Assembly (NCBI GenBank): GCA_001804865.1
Contig: MHBK01000055.1
Coordinates: 89,764 to 153,763 of the forward strand
Origin: Lentisphaerae bacterium GWF2_57_35
Lineage (GTDB): Bacteria > Verrucomicrobiota > Kiritimatiellia > CAIQIC01 > GWF2-57-35
DNA: 64,000 nucleotides
Direction: 5' to 3'
Shown: positions 15,656 through 23,939 of the stretch, piece after piece
Numbering within the stretch: position 1 is the stretch's first letter
Layout of the letters: every line of letters begins with the position of its first letter
Translations under genes and position numbers: made by a program
Notes under the pieces: model-generated
Told to the model about the DNA's origin: nothing
The model's input: only the letters and a program-made list of their open reading frames with translations
Database searches by the model: none

Positions 15656-17133
15656 TGCTCTTTCAGCCGGGTATAAGAATATCAAGGCGCCGGGTTTTTT
15701 TGCTAACCTGTGACATTGTCTGTATTGCCGGTTCAATCGTCATGTCTTCCTTCATCCGGCTTTCGCCGGGGCCCGGGTGGGGTTATTTGGTTGAACATTT
15801 GCCTACTATGATAGGGTCATGCCTTATTTTTCTGTTGGTTTTTTATGCAGGAGGCATGTACGAGCAGCAAGCTGTTCGGCGCAAGATGTCGTCGTTTATT
15901 ATCCCCTTGGTTACGGTGTCGATTGGCTTGATGATCATTATTCTCGTCTTCTATGCCCGCTTTAAGCTCCATCTGGGACGCGGGATACTTCTTCTTGCGG
16001 GTTTATTCATCTTTGCCAGCACTTGGCTGGTTCGGCGATTATATCGCTTGGCGGTTGGCTATGGGCTTTTCCTGAAGAACACCTTGGTCGTGGGAGAGGG
16101 GAAGGATATTCCTACTGTATTGCACCTGCTTTCAAAGTCGGAAGATGCCAATTTCAAACTTTTTGGCATTGTATCCAGTCAATCTCGGCGCAGTGAGGAC
16201 TTCATTGAAGGAATCCCGATGTTGGGCAGCACGGAGCGCTTGAAGGAATTTGTGGACGTTTACGCGATTGAAACCATTATTATGGCCACCTCGTTTGCCC
16301 GCGGACGTAAACTTTTCCGTGTGCTTCGCCCGTTGAGGTATTCCGGAGTTGAAATTATGGATTATGTGGCCCTGCACGAGGAGCTGGCCCAGGAAATTCC
16401 CCTGGACCACATTAATGACGAGTGGTTGATGAGTGCAGCCATGAACAGTTCTGTCGTTCATATCCGGAAAATTAAGCGAGTTATGGATGTTGCCGTGTCA
16501 ATTATCGGGTTGATTCTATCTTTGCCGATTACGGTCATCACGGCGGTCCTGGTTAAATTGAATTCTCCCGGCCCTGTTCTTTATCGCCAAGAGCGAGTGG
16601 GCTTGGACGGCCGCCCATATATTCTCAACAAGTTTCGGACGATGAAGCACAACGCCGAGGCGGAATCCGGAGCTGTTTGGGCCGGACAGCATGATTCTCG
16701 GGTGACGCGAGTCGGGCAGTTCCTCCGCAAATGGCGGTTTGACGAAATTCCTCAGCTTCTGAATGTTTTAAAGGGCGAAATGAGCTTGGTGGGACCTCGA
16801 CCCGAAAGACCTGAATTTGTGGAAACGCTTTCTTTAGCCATTCCTTTCTACAAGGAAAGACTTTTGGTTCCTCCCGGTATTACCGGGTGGGCTCAGGTGA
16901 AATATCCCTATGCCGCCAGTATTGATGCTTCCCGACGGAAATTGCAGTATGACCTCTATTACATCAAGCACATGAGTTTTGTATTGGACGTGCTGATTCT
17001 CCTTCGTACTTTTAAGACGATTATCATCGGTTTGAAATATGAGGATCAGACAGCTGACGCGGATCTTCTTCCGAGCGCTGTAGTGCCGCTTAAAGTGGGT
17101 ATTGCGGAAAATGCCCATGAGGGGTCAGCCTGA
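15655..17133 (+). CDS. Polyprenyl-phosphate sugar phosphotransferase (WbaP/EpsB-type initiator)
   Basis: 492 residues; start and upstream stop share one base (TAATG). Four or five N-terminal membrane helices are followed by a Rossmann-like CoA-binding-type domain (NTLVVGEGKDIPTVL). The C-terminal bacterial sugar transferase domain has KRVMDVAVSIIGLILSLP, SPGPVLYRQERVGLDG, the catalytic KFRTM followed by KWRFDEIPQLLNVLKGEMS, and LVGPRPERPEF. It moves a hexose-1-phosphate to undecaprenyl phosphate at the inner membrane, the first step of Wzx/Wzy-type assembly. The sugar (Glc, Gal or a diamino sugar) cannot be read from sequence. Confidence 0.93.
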   Translation: MLFQPGIRISRRRVFLLTCDIVCIAGSIVMSSFIRLSPGPGWGYLVEHLPTMIGSCLIFLLVFYAGGMYEQQAVRRKMSSFIIPLVTVSIGLMIIILVFYARFKLHLGRGILLLAGLFIFASTWLVRRLYRLAVGYGLFLKNTLVVGEGKDIPTVLHLLSKSEDANFKLFGIVSSQSRRSEDFIEGIPMLGSTERLKEFVDVYAIETIIMATSFARGRKLFRVLRPLRYSGVEIMDYVALHEELAQEIPLDHINDEWLMSAAMNSSVVHIRKIKRVMDVAVSIIGLILSLPITVITAVLVKLNSPGPVLYRQERVGLDGRPYILNKFRTMKHNAEAESGAVWAGQHDSRVTRVGQFLRKWRFDEIPQLLNVLKGEMSLVGPRPERPEFVETLSLAIPFYKERLLVPPGITGWAQVKYPYAASIDASRRKLQYDLYYIKHMSFVLDVLILLRTFKTIIIGLKYEDQTADADLLPSAVVPLKVGIAENAHEGSA

Positions 17134-17155
17134 GAGTTCCTTGTTGGAATTTAAA

Positions 17156-17710
17156 ATGAATCAACAGATTCCTTCGTTCCCTGTAAATGGATCGGATAAT
17201 GAAAATCCTCTCGTAACGTATGAGGAAGGTCGTAATTGGGTTGTCTTGCATACCCGCCCGAGGTGTGAAAAAAAGGCGGAAGATTTCTGCCGACGGAATG
17301 ACATCCCGGTCTATCTGCCGCTGCAAAGAAAGCTGCATCGATATGGAGCTCGTGAACGGGCCTTTTGGTCGCCTCTATTCCCTGGCTATGTATTCTGTGC
17401 CGCCACAGCTCCGCAACAATCGACTTTACGCCAGAACCAGCATATAGCCAATGTCTTGCTGGTTCATCAGCCCATCGTTTTACTTCAGCAACTCAACCAA
17501 ATTCGACAAGCACTCTCTCTGGGCGATGTGGTTGAGGTTCTTCCCTATTTGGAGACAGGCAAATCCGTAAGTGTGTCCGGTGGTGCTTTTAAGGGATTGG
17601 AAGGGGTTGTGGTGCGCGTTAAAGGCAAGACCCGTGTTGTTATCAATGTGGATATGATTCAGCAAGCTGTTTCTGTGGAAGTCGATAGCTGTTACCTGAA
17701 GCCCTGTTAA
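17156..17710 (+). CDS. NusG/RfaH/UpxY-like transcription antiterminator
   Basis: 184 residues from ATG 17156; an in-frame TTG at 17102 would overlap the previous gene. The NGN domain starts NWVVLHTRPRCEKKAEDFC and continues with IPVYLPLQRKLHRYGARER and WSPLFPGYVFCAA. The KOW domain (GKSVSVSGGAFKGLEGVVVRV) closes the protein. Specialised NusG paralogues inside polysaccharide operons let RNA polymerase read through long clusters. That fits this locus, where plus-strand genes run unbroken for over 46 kb downstream. No RfaH ops/JUMPstart element was recognised, so its loading signal is unknown. Confidence 0.9.
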   Translation: MNQQIPSFPVNGSDNENPLVTYEEGRNWVVLHTRPRCEKKAEDFCRRNDIPVYLPLQRKLHRYGARERAFWSPLFPGYVFCAATAPQQSTLRQNQHIANVLLVHQPIVLLQQLNQIRQALSLGDVVEVLPYLETGKSVSVSGGAFKGLEGVVVRVKGKTRVVINVDMIQQAVSVEVDSCYLKPC

Positions 17711-17732
17711 GGCTATCGCATTTTTCGTGATA

Positions 17733-17760
17733 GAACGTGCGCGTATCTCACGTTCTTTCA
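17733..17760 (+). terminator. Hairpin after the NusG-like gene, possible terminator
   Basis: GAACGTG (17733-17739) and CACGTTC (17749-17755) form a 7-bp stem followed by TTTCA. A second small stem, CTATC/GATAG (17713-17733), abuts it. The U tract is weak, so it may be a pause or attenuator relevant to the antiterminator rather than a full terminator. Confidence 0.45.
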
Positions 17761-17794
17761 CTTCATTATTGACGAGGTTTTTGTGTTTGCGTAT

Positions 17795-17812
17795 GTTTAG
17801 AACAATCTAAAC
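17795..17812. promoter_or_regulatory. Operator-like palindrome before the GbsR-type gene
   Basis: GTTTAGA-ACAA-TCTAAAC has perfect 7-base arms, 11 bases upstream of the GTG start and next to the AGGAG ribosome site. Its position suggests autoregulation by the MarR/GbsR protein that follows. Confidence 0.5.
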
Positions 17813-17823
17813 GCAGGAGTTTT

Positions 17824-18309
17824 GTGGATTCATTGCGATCAGCACGCTGGGAGATGATTGAAGCGGGAGGCCGCACGGCTCAATCTTTCGGATTGAATCG
17901 ATTATTGGGTCAACTTTACATGGTGCTTTACCTCAGCAACTCCCCTCTTTCTCTCGATGATTTGGTTGAACAACTGGGCGTCAGCAAAGCCAGTGTGAGC
18001 ATTGCCTGTCGGCAGCTTGCTTCCTGGGGCGCCCTTCGATTGGTGTGGATCAAAGGTGATCGCAAGGATTATTACTCAGCCGAGCATGATTTTTCACAGA
18101 TGCTGAATAACGGATTGATGGCATCTATCAATAAGAAATTGGATTCTGCCAAGATCCAAATCGAGAGAAGTCTGGACATGGTTAAGCAATCAACGGGCGA
18201 TCACTCCTCCGTCCAGTTTTTCGCCGAGCGATTGCAGCAGGCCGATCAGTATCGGCAGAAAATCAGTCGATTAATTAACAATCCGTTGGTGCGGACGCTA
18301 ATCAGATAA
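17824..18309 (+). CDS. GbsR/MarR-family transcriptional regulator
   Basis: 161 residues from GTG 17824 with AGGAG seven bases upstream. The winged helix is clear: PLSLDDLVEQLGVSKASVSIACRQLASWGALRLVW, then GDRKDYYSAE as the wing. The C-terminal half is helical for dimerisation. The GbsR group senses small molecules and usually represses its own and neighbouring genes. Its place between the initiation/export genes and the rest of the cluster, and the palindrome just upstream, suggest local control of the polysaccharide operon. Confidence 0.85.
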   Translation: MDSLRSARWEMIEAGGRTAQSFGLNRLLGQLYMVLYLSNSPLSLDDLVEQLGVSKASVSIACRQLASWGALRLVWIKGDRKDYYSAEHDFSQMLNNGLMASINKKLDSAKIQIERSLDMVKQSTGDHSSVQFFAERLQQADQYRQKISRLINNPLVRTLIR

Positions 18310-18421
18310 TGTTTCCGATCGTCAGGTCCCTTATGGCTTGGGTTCGAAGTCTAATGCAGCTTCGTAGATTCTCGCGTGGGAATTGACCGGGGCGAAGCCT
18401 GCCTTGGCGCAAAGCGTCAAT

Positions 18422-18536
18422 AGATAATGGGATGTTAGGGGTTAGATATTTTGGAGGAGAAAAGCAGTTTCCAAACTTTCTAATCCTCATTTTCCCAATT
18501 ACCCAATCCCCTAATTAACTAATCTCCAATCATCTC
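18422..18536. repeat. Low-complexity imperfect inverted repeat in the leader of the ligase gene
   Basis: A G/T-rich arm (GGATGTTAGGGGTTAGA, about 18430-18446) faces a C/A-rich arm made of CCCAATTA/CCCTAATT units (18491-18530). The inner stems are exact: TTAGA (18442-18446) with TCTAA (18479-18483), and TTTGGA (18450-18455) with TCCAAA (18470-18475). It resembles in design, not in sequence, the 17-104 hairpin. It may be a repeat element or a folded leader for the genes downstream. Confidence 0.45.
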
Positions 18537-18542
18537 CTCTCC

Positions 18543-19808
18543 ATGAGCCTCTGGGCCTTCAGATTTCTTCTTTGGTACATATGCATTATGTTTGTGCAAC
18601 CACAGAATCGATTTCTATTTCTATACCCATTTCGCATAGCCAATCTATGTATTTTAACAGCCGCCGCTCTGCATGTGCTATCCTGCTTACAGGAACGGCG
18701 ACCTTTGATCCGATTTGGGCCGGCGACCATTATGGCCCTCCTGCTCTTAATGTCAGGATTGATCTCGCTGTACGTGGGCACTTATCAAACGTCGACGGCT
18801 TGGAATTCGTATATCGACAATTTGGCCAAGGGGGTTGTCGCATTAATACTGGTGGAAGCCATGGCCACTTCAGTGGAAAGAGTATGGGCTATACAAGCGA
18901 CCATGATGATTTCCACGTTATGGTGGATTAAAGCAGGCTTAAGATTGTCGTTGGGCGGTGCAACCTATGCAGGAGATCGGGTAATGGGTGCTGCGGTATC
19001 CATGGTGGAAAATCCCAACGGGTTTGCTTATATGCTATGCGTTTTCTTGCCGGTTTACTTATTCTTTTATCAACAGGTTCCGCAGAAATATATAAAGGCT
19101 TTCTTTTTGGCTATTACATTATCTGCCGTATATATCGTTTTCGAAACAGGTAGCCGGACAGGATTAGTTTCGTTGATCTTATTGGGAGTATTTCTGATTC
19201 CCAAATATGGGCGACATCATATTAAGACATTGGCTCTTATTGGCGTGGCCGTTTTCTTTCTTCTTTCTGCGGTCGGAGAACTGAATATTCAAAGATTTCG
19301 AAGTATACCAGATTCCATCCGGTCGTTCTTGTCAGGCGAGATTAAGGAATCTTCGCAGTTGTCGCAAGATGAAGAGAGTGCTCAGGCCCGCCGGCTAAAG
19401 AATCGGGATACGTGGGCGTTGATCAAGGATCATCCTCTATTTGGCGTTGGTGTTAGCGCAGACGAGTCAAAGTATGCTGATCGGTATCCCCATGCTGCGG
19501 GGCAAGTTCATAACGAATTGTTAATGGCGGGTCGGCAGATGGGGATAATCGGAATGGGTTTATATGTCGCCATGCTTCTTATTATTTTTACACGGGGGCG
19601 AGATGTTCAACGCATGAGCGTCGAGTGGTGGCCCGCGTTGTCGGATTTAGGCTGGACGTACAAGATGCAGACCCTTGTTTTTGTTGTCGGCGGAGCTTTT
19701 TCTCCATTGCCATGGATACCTCCTCAAATGTTAATTGTGGGTTCAGTCTCTGCACTTTGGTTGAATGCTCGTCAATTTGAGGATGAGATGGCGAAGAGAA
19801 TTCCATGA
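18543..19808 (+). CDS. O-antigen ligase/polymerase (Wzy/WaaL-like) membrane protein
   Basis: 421 residues, with about ten or more hydrophobic helices and one large periplasmic loop (about 255-330). The Wzy_C/WaaL pattern is visible as FETGSRTGLVSLILLGV (about 200) and, at the end of the loop, DHPLFGVGVSADESKYADRYP with AAGQVHNELL, the usual ligase His region. It either polymerises undecaprenyl-linked repeats or joins the chain to an acceptor. The two jobs cannot be separated by sequence alone. No second Wzy-like gene is seen in the window. Confidence 0.85.
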   Translation: MSLWAFRFLLWYICIMFVQPQNRFLFLYPFRIANLCILTAAALHVLSCLQERRPLIRFGPATIMALLLLMSGLISLYVGTYQTSTAWNSYIDNLAKGVVALILVEAMATSVERVWAIQATMMISTLWWIKAGLRLSLGGATYAGDRVMGAAVSMVENPNGFAYMLCVFLPVYLFFYQQVPQKYIKAFFLAITLSAVYIVFETGSRTGLVSLILLGVFLIPKYGRHHIKTLALIGVAVFFLLSAVGELNIQRFRSIPDSIRSFLSGEIKESSQLSQDEESAQARRLKNRDTWALIKDHPLFGVGVSADESKYADRYPHAAGQVHNELLMAGRQMGIIGMGLYVAMLLIIFTRGRDVQRMSVEWWPALSDLGWTYKMQTLVFVVGGAFSPLPWIPPQMLIVGSVSALWLNARQFEDEMAKRIP

Positions 19809-20113
19809 TCTCCCTGGAGGTCTATTCGGATGATCGGCTAAATTAGGAATGTCTGACTAGCCTTAGTTGTATTCCCGAGCTTCTTTCCGGGTGCATCCTG
19901 ATACAGCCGCAACAGCGGACGGCGACCCCGATCTGGACGGGGTCCCTACCTTTCTTTGCTGTGGGCAGGGCGCTCACTCCGCTGAGCGCCTTCTTTTCCC
20001 CATACGACCTGCGGCAGGTCGAGATGCACCCCTTCTTGCCTGTTCTTTTAAATGTTTATTGTAATAAATCGCGCGTTGGCTAGATTTGAGTGTTTTTAGG
20101 CATAACCAAGAAA
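19809..20113 (+). other. Structured intergenic region with several hairpins, no gene
   Basis: 305 bases without a credible reading frame. Four stems lie in close order: CCGC/GCGG (19907-19918), GACCCC/GGGGTC (19924-19944), GGCGCTCA/TGAGCGCC (19969-19990, then TTCTTTTC) and CGACCTGC/GCAGGTCG (20005-20021). The G+C is higher than in the flanking genes. The third stem with its pyrimidine tail is a fair terminator. The others suggest a folded RNA leader or a decayed repeat element. Confidence 0.5.
19969..19998 (+). terminator. Probable rho-independent terminator
   Basis: An 8-bp G+C-rich stem, GGCGCTCA with TGAGCGCC, and a 6-base loop, followed by TTCTTTTC. It lies between the ligase and acyltransferase genes on the same strand, so an antiterminator would be needed for full read-through. 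Confidence 0.55.
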
Positions 20114-21238
20114 ATGCGCAATGCCGGCTTAGATTATTTACGATTGATAGCGGTTTTTTTAGTGTTGGGCCGCCACTTTAATTTTTCGGGCGATATAGCC
20201 TCGTCATGGTGGGGTTGCGTTCTTCTGTCTTGGATGCGGGGTGGATGGGTGGGAGTCGATCTTTTTTTTGTGTTAAGCGGCTTTCTTGTGTCCAGTTTGT
20301 TATTTAATGAATACATACTGACTAAGCAGCTAGATATACGCAGATTCCTTATAAGGAGGGGATTAAAGATATATCCTGCCTTCTGGGTCTTTCTTCTTCT
20401 GACGGTTGTATTTGAATTATCCAGAGGATCTCCTATCAATAAGGGCGCGCTGATTGGGGAACTTGCTTTTTTGCAAAATTATATGGGAGGGCTGTGGGAT
20501 CATACTTGGTCCTTGGCTGTGGAAGAGCATTTTTATTTTGGTATAGCTCTTTTGTTTTGGGTTTTTTGGAAAAGAAGTCGCTCGAATCCCTTCGCCCTTG
20601 TTCCTGTTTCTTTTTTCATTCTTGCTCTCGGCTGTTTTGCTTTACGCATTGCAACGGTTATTTTTCATCCCGATTTCTCTTACACAGCCTATCTGTATGG
20701 GACGCATATACGAGTGGATTCATTGTTTTGTGGTGTATTCATTGCCTATCTGGTCCATTTTAAGCGGTTAGGTGAGCGACTAAAAAATATTCCCACCGCT
20801 TTGTTGATCGTAGCGGGTTTTACGATGCTCCTCCCTGCGTTTTTTTTCAGACTTGAAACCACAAAATGGATCCCAGTTTGTGGTCTGGTTTTGTTTTATA
20901 TCGCATCCAGTCTTTTGGTTCTCGGCTTCATTCGCTTCAACCAGCGGGTATCCTTATCCTTGTTCGCAGCCTTCGGGGCGGCATCCTATTCGATTTACCT
21001 TTGGCATCTCCCTGTAAATCAATGGGTCTGCCGATGGTTAGCTAAAATGAATAACCTTGATAACCATCTCTTATATATTGCCCTGTATATTTCATTATCG
21101 ATGGTTTTTGGATGGCTTATGTCAAAAGCAGTGGAATTTCCGATTCTAAGGTTTCGCGATGCGTATTTTCCCTCAGAGCCGCGAAGTCGAATTCCTTGCA
21201 GTAAAGGGGCAGAAGAAAGTGCTTCTATTCAACGCTAG
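20114..21238 (+). CDS. Acyltransferase 3 (OafA-type) membrane protein
   Basis: 374 residues from ATG 20114; a GTG at 20090 is possible but has no ribosome site. About ten helices. The family start GLDYLRLIAVFLVLGRHF carries the catalytic-type His (about residue 20). GGWVGVDLFFVLSGFLVSSLL and HTWSLAVEEHFYFGIALL follow, and FAAFGAASYSIYLWHLPV is near the end. It transfers an acyl group (usually acetyl) across the inner membrane onto a sugar hydroxyl. The SGNH domain found in some OafA proteins is absent. Confidence 0.88.
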   Translation: MRNAGLDYLRLIAVFLVLGRHFNFSGDIASSWWGCVLLSWMRGGWVGVDLFFVLSGFLVSSLLFNEYILTKQLDIRRFLIRRGLKIYPAFWVFLLLTVVFELSRGSPINKGALIGELAFLQNYMGGLWDHTWSLAVEEHFYFGIALLFWVFWKRSRSNPFALVPVSFFILALGCFALRIATVIFHPDFSYTAYLYGTHIRVDSLFCGVFIAYLVHFKRLGERLKNIPTALLIVAGFTMLLPAFFFRLETTKWIPVCGLVLFYIASSLLVLGFIRFNQRVSLSLFAAFGAASYSIYLWHLPVNQWVCRWLAKMNNLDNHLLYIALYISLSMVFGWLMSKAVEFPILRFRDAYFPSEPRSRIPCSKGAEESASIQR

Positions 21239-21299
21239 TGCGATTGCAGTCCGTCATGGGGGAGTCCATGAACTCAATGAATGATTGTATATAAATTTA

Positions 21300-22973
21300 A
21301 TGACTGACGTTCCTTTATTTCTTGCCCTATTCCAAAATCCCCGGACAGTTATTGCATCGGGACTTTTGTTGATCTGTTTATTTCTCAAGAATACAACATT
21401 ATTGGAGGGTGCTTTAAGCAAGGGGAAGCGTTTATCTCGACGGCCCATTTTAGCGTCGTGTGTGTTGTTTGTATTGGCGTTGATCGCGGTTGTTTTGCCT
21501 GTCGTTTGGAAGGGAGCGCCGATCCCTTTCGTGCACGATGAATTCAGTTATCTTCTTGCAGCAGACACATTTGCTAGTGGTCGCGTCGCCAATCCGGCGC
21601 CGCCATGTTCGGATAGTATGGAAAGTATGCATATACTTGTCCGTCCGGTTTACATGTCCAAGTATCCACCGGGGCAAGGGCTTGTATTGGGGCTTGGACA
21701 AGTTCTGGCAGGAATGCCGATTCTTGGAATATGGATTATTCATGGGCTTGCTGTGGTTGGAATATATTGGATGTTGCAAGCCTTTGTGTCCTCTACCTGG
21801 TCGTTTCTTGGCGGCTTATTGGTGAGCATTCATCCGTTGATGATAGAGTGGAGTTATGGCTATTGGGGGGGGACTTTGGGCGTATTAGGCGGCGCCTTGT
21901 TAATTGGCGGCGCTGCACGGATAGGGACCCCTCGCATAATTTCGAAGTCTTTTGCGGGTATATGTTTTGCCTTGGGGGCTTTGATTCTTGCCAATTTCCG
22001 GCCTTTTGAAGGATTTGTTTTATTCGCGCTTATTGCATTAGCTCTCTTCATACATTTAAAGAGTAAAGTATTTGCAGGAGGATGGTGGCGTCAGGCAATT
22101 CCCATCCTGGTATTGGGTTCCATGTGCATGGGCTATTACAATTGGAGGGTGACCGGAACCCCTTTTCGATTACCCTACGAAGTTCATCATTCACAGTATG
22201 GGGCCTATCCTCTTTTCCTTTTCCAGCGTCCGTGGACAAAGCCTGTGTATTTTCATAAAGAGCTGGATCGATTCTATGATCATGAACAACGGGATTTGTA
22301 CATGCGAAGAGAATCGGGCCAAACGATCTTAAGAGGCTTGTGGTACCAAGCGACGGAGTTGTCGTTTGCAGCTTTCAAACCTTTCTATATCCTTGCATTG
22401 CCCCTTACTGTTTTGCCTTTGATTTTACCCAGAAGTCGTAAAGTTCTTTTGTGGTCATCGATACTGCTGATGTTTATGGGAATGGTCTTTATAGAAACGT
22501 ATATGGCAGCTCATTATGTGTCTCCCGTTTTTCCATTGCTTGTTGCTCTTATTGTGATCAGCATGAACCGCGCGTTGCGATGGAAATCTTGGGGCAGTTC
22601 ATGGCTTGTGCGATCTGTTGTCGTGGTATATTTTTTCTTTGCCTCGTGCTGGATGAAGGACTTTGCATTGGCAACGCCTTCCCCTTCGGCTTGGTATATT
22701 CGTCGAGCTCATTTACAAGCCAACTGGCCTATGAAATTCCCAGGAAAGCATTTGTTTTTTGTTCGATACTCGTTTTTTCATGATACTCACAAGGAATGGG
22801 TTTATAATGGATCCGATTTGGAAAATGCTTCGGTGATTTGGGTTCGCGATATGGACATAGAGAAAAACAACTGTGTTCTGACAGGCTTTCCTGATCGACA
22901 GGCCTGGATAGTAAATGCCGATCAATTCCCCGTTGTCCCGGTCTGTTATTCGAACTTTTATTCAAAACGTTAA
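21300..22973 (+). CDS. GT-C type membrane glycosyltransferase (putative)
   Basis: 557 residues from ATG 21300. About twelve hydrophobic segments. The first periplasmic loop has PFVHDEFSYLLAADTFASGR, the acidic D-E pair expected of GT-C enzymes that use polyprenyl-phosphate sugars. RPVYMSKYPPGQGLVLGLG follows, the usual second motif. The C-terminus (after about 455) is a soluble periplasmic part. It probably adds a side-chain residue on the periplasmic face. The donor is unknown. The ABC permease gene starts two bases after its stop. Confidence 0.7.
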   Translation: MTDVPLFLALFQNPRTVIASGLLLICLFLKNTTLLEGALSKGKRLSRRPILASCVLFVLALIAVVLPVVWKGAPIPFVHDEFSYLLAADTFASGRVANPAPPCSDSMESMHILVRPVYMSKYPPGQGLVLGLGQVLAGMPILGIWIIHGLAVVGIYWMLQAFVSSTWSFLGGLLVSIHPLMIEWSYGYWGGTLGVLGGALLIGGAARIGTPRIISKSFAGICFALGALILANFRPFEGFVLFALIALALFIHLKSKVFAGGWWRQAIPILVLGSMCMGYYNWRVTGTPFRLPYEVHHSQYGAYPLFLFQRPWTKPVYFHKELDRFYDHEQRDLYMRRESGQTILRGLWYQATELSFAAFKPFYILALPLTVLPLILPRSRKVLLWSSILLMFMGMVFIETYMAAHYVSPVFPLLVALIVISMNRALRWKSWGSSWLVRSVVVVYFFFASCWMKDFALATPSPSAWYIRRAHLQANWPMKFPGKHLFFVRYSFFHDTHKEWVYNGSDLENASVIWVRDMDIEKNNCVLTGFPDRQAWIVNADQFPVVPVCYSNFYSKR

Positions 22974-22974
22974 A

Positions 22975-23853
22975 ATGGCTGCTGGATATCATTTTGTAAG
23001 TGGTGATGCAATGGGCCGCGCCCGATTTTCTCTGAACGTTTGGGTTCTGATGTGCCGCGAAATGTGGGACTGCCGGCAACTGTCGTGGCGATTAATCGTA
23101 CGCAATCTATCCGGACAAGTGCGTCAATCTTTTCTGGGCTGGGTTTGGATTGCGCTGCCCCCGGTCGCCACTACGATCATTTTTGCCCTTTTAAAGAAAG
23201 CCAGCATTGTAAATGTTCCCATGCCATCTGAATCCATGCCCTATGTTTTATTTGTTTTGCTGGGCACGACGATTTGGCAGTTCTTTTCTCAAGCAACGAT
23301 AATGGCAACCAATAGCATTGTTAACGCAGGCAATCTTGTGTCGAAAGTCTATTTCCCTCGTGAGGTTTTAGTTGTTAGCGCTGCGGCTGGAGTCTGGCTT
23401 AATCTGGCCATTCGCGTCGCCGTGATCGGCTTAACCTGTCTGCTCTTAGCTTATAAGCCAGCGCCGGCGGCGCTATTGGCGCCATTATTACTCGTGCCTC
23501 TTTTTCTCCTGGGGTTGGGGTTAGGCATGCTGTTTGCGCCCATTAATGCCATGATGCATGATATGAGTCGTATGCTGGAATTTGCGTTCCAATTCGGTAT
23601 GTTTTTAGCGCCGACCATTTATCCTACCCCAAAGCTTGCGTCTTGTACGACATCGTGGCAAACAGGTCTTTATTGGCTGCATACGCTCAATCCGGTTACG
23701 CATTATATGCATGCTGTCAATGAGCTGGTTGAGCGCGGATCTTTCATCCCTGACGTTGGGCTTGTGGCGGCAACCATCATCAGCATTTTGATCTTTTTCA
23801 TCGGCTGGAGATTTTTTCATCTTTGTGAACCTCTGTTGGCGGAACGGCTATGA
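22975..23853 (+). CDS. ABC-2 type polysaccharide export permease (Wzm-like)
   Basis: 292 residues from ATG 22975. The N-terminal amphipathic and coupling stretch RLIVRNLSGQVRQSFLGWVWIALPP (about 38-62) is typical of Wzm/TagG permeases. Six helices follow, with the KVYFPREVLVVSAA loop and the WLHTLNPVTHYMHAVNELV periplasmic segment near the C-terminus. It pairs with the Wzt-like ATPase 86 bases downstream to flip a completed lipid-linked glycan. Its presence beside a Wzy-like polymerase and a WbaP-like initiator is unusual, since no Wzx flippase is visible. Confidence 0.9.
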   Translation: MAAGYHFVSGDAMGRARFSLNVWVLMCREMWDCRQLSWRLIVRNLSGQVRQSFLGWVWIALPPVATTIIFALLKKASIVNVPMPSESMPYVLFVLLGTTIWQFFSQATIMATNSIVNAGNLVSKVYFPREVLVVSAAAGVWLNLAIRVAVIGLTCLLLAYKPAPAALLAPLLLVPLFLLGLGLGMLFAPINAMMHDMSRMLEFAFQFGMFLAPTIYPTPKLASCTTSWQTGLYWLHTLNPVTHYMHAVNELVERGSFIPDVGLVAATIISILIFFIGWRFFHLCEPLLAERL

Positions 23854-23939
23854 AAAAAGCCGTCCTATCGCGACGCGCTCGTCGGATAATTTCTATATCC
23901 CTTTGCGTTTTTTGGATAAACGAATAACGATCGATTTCC

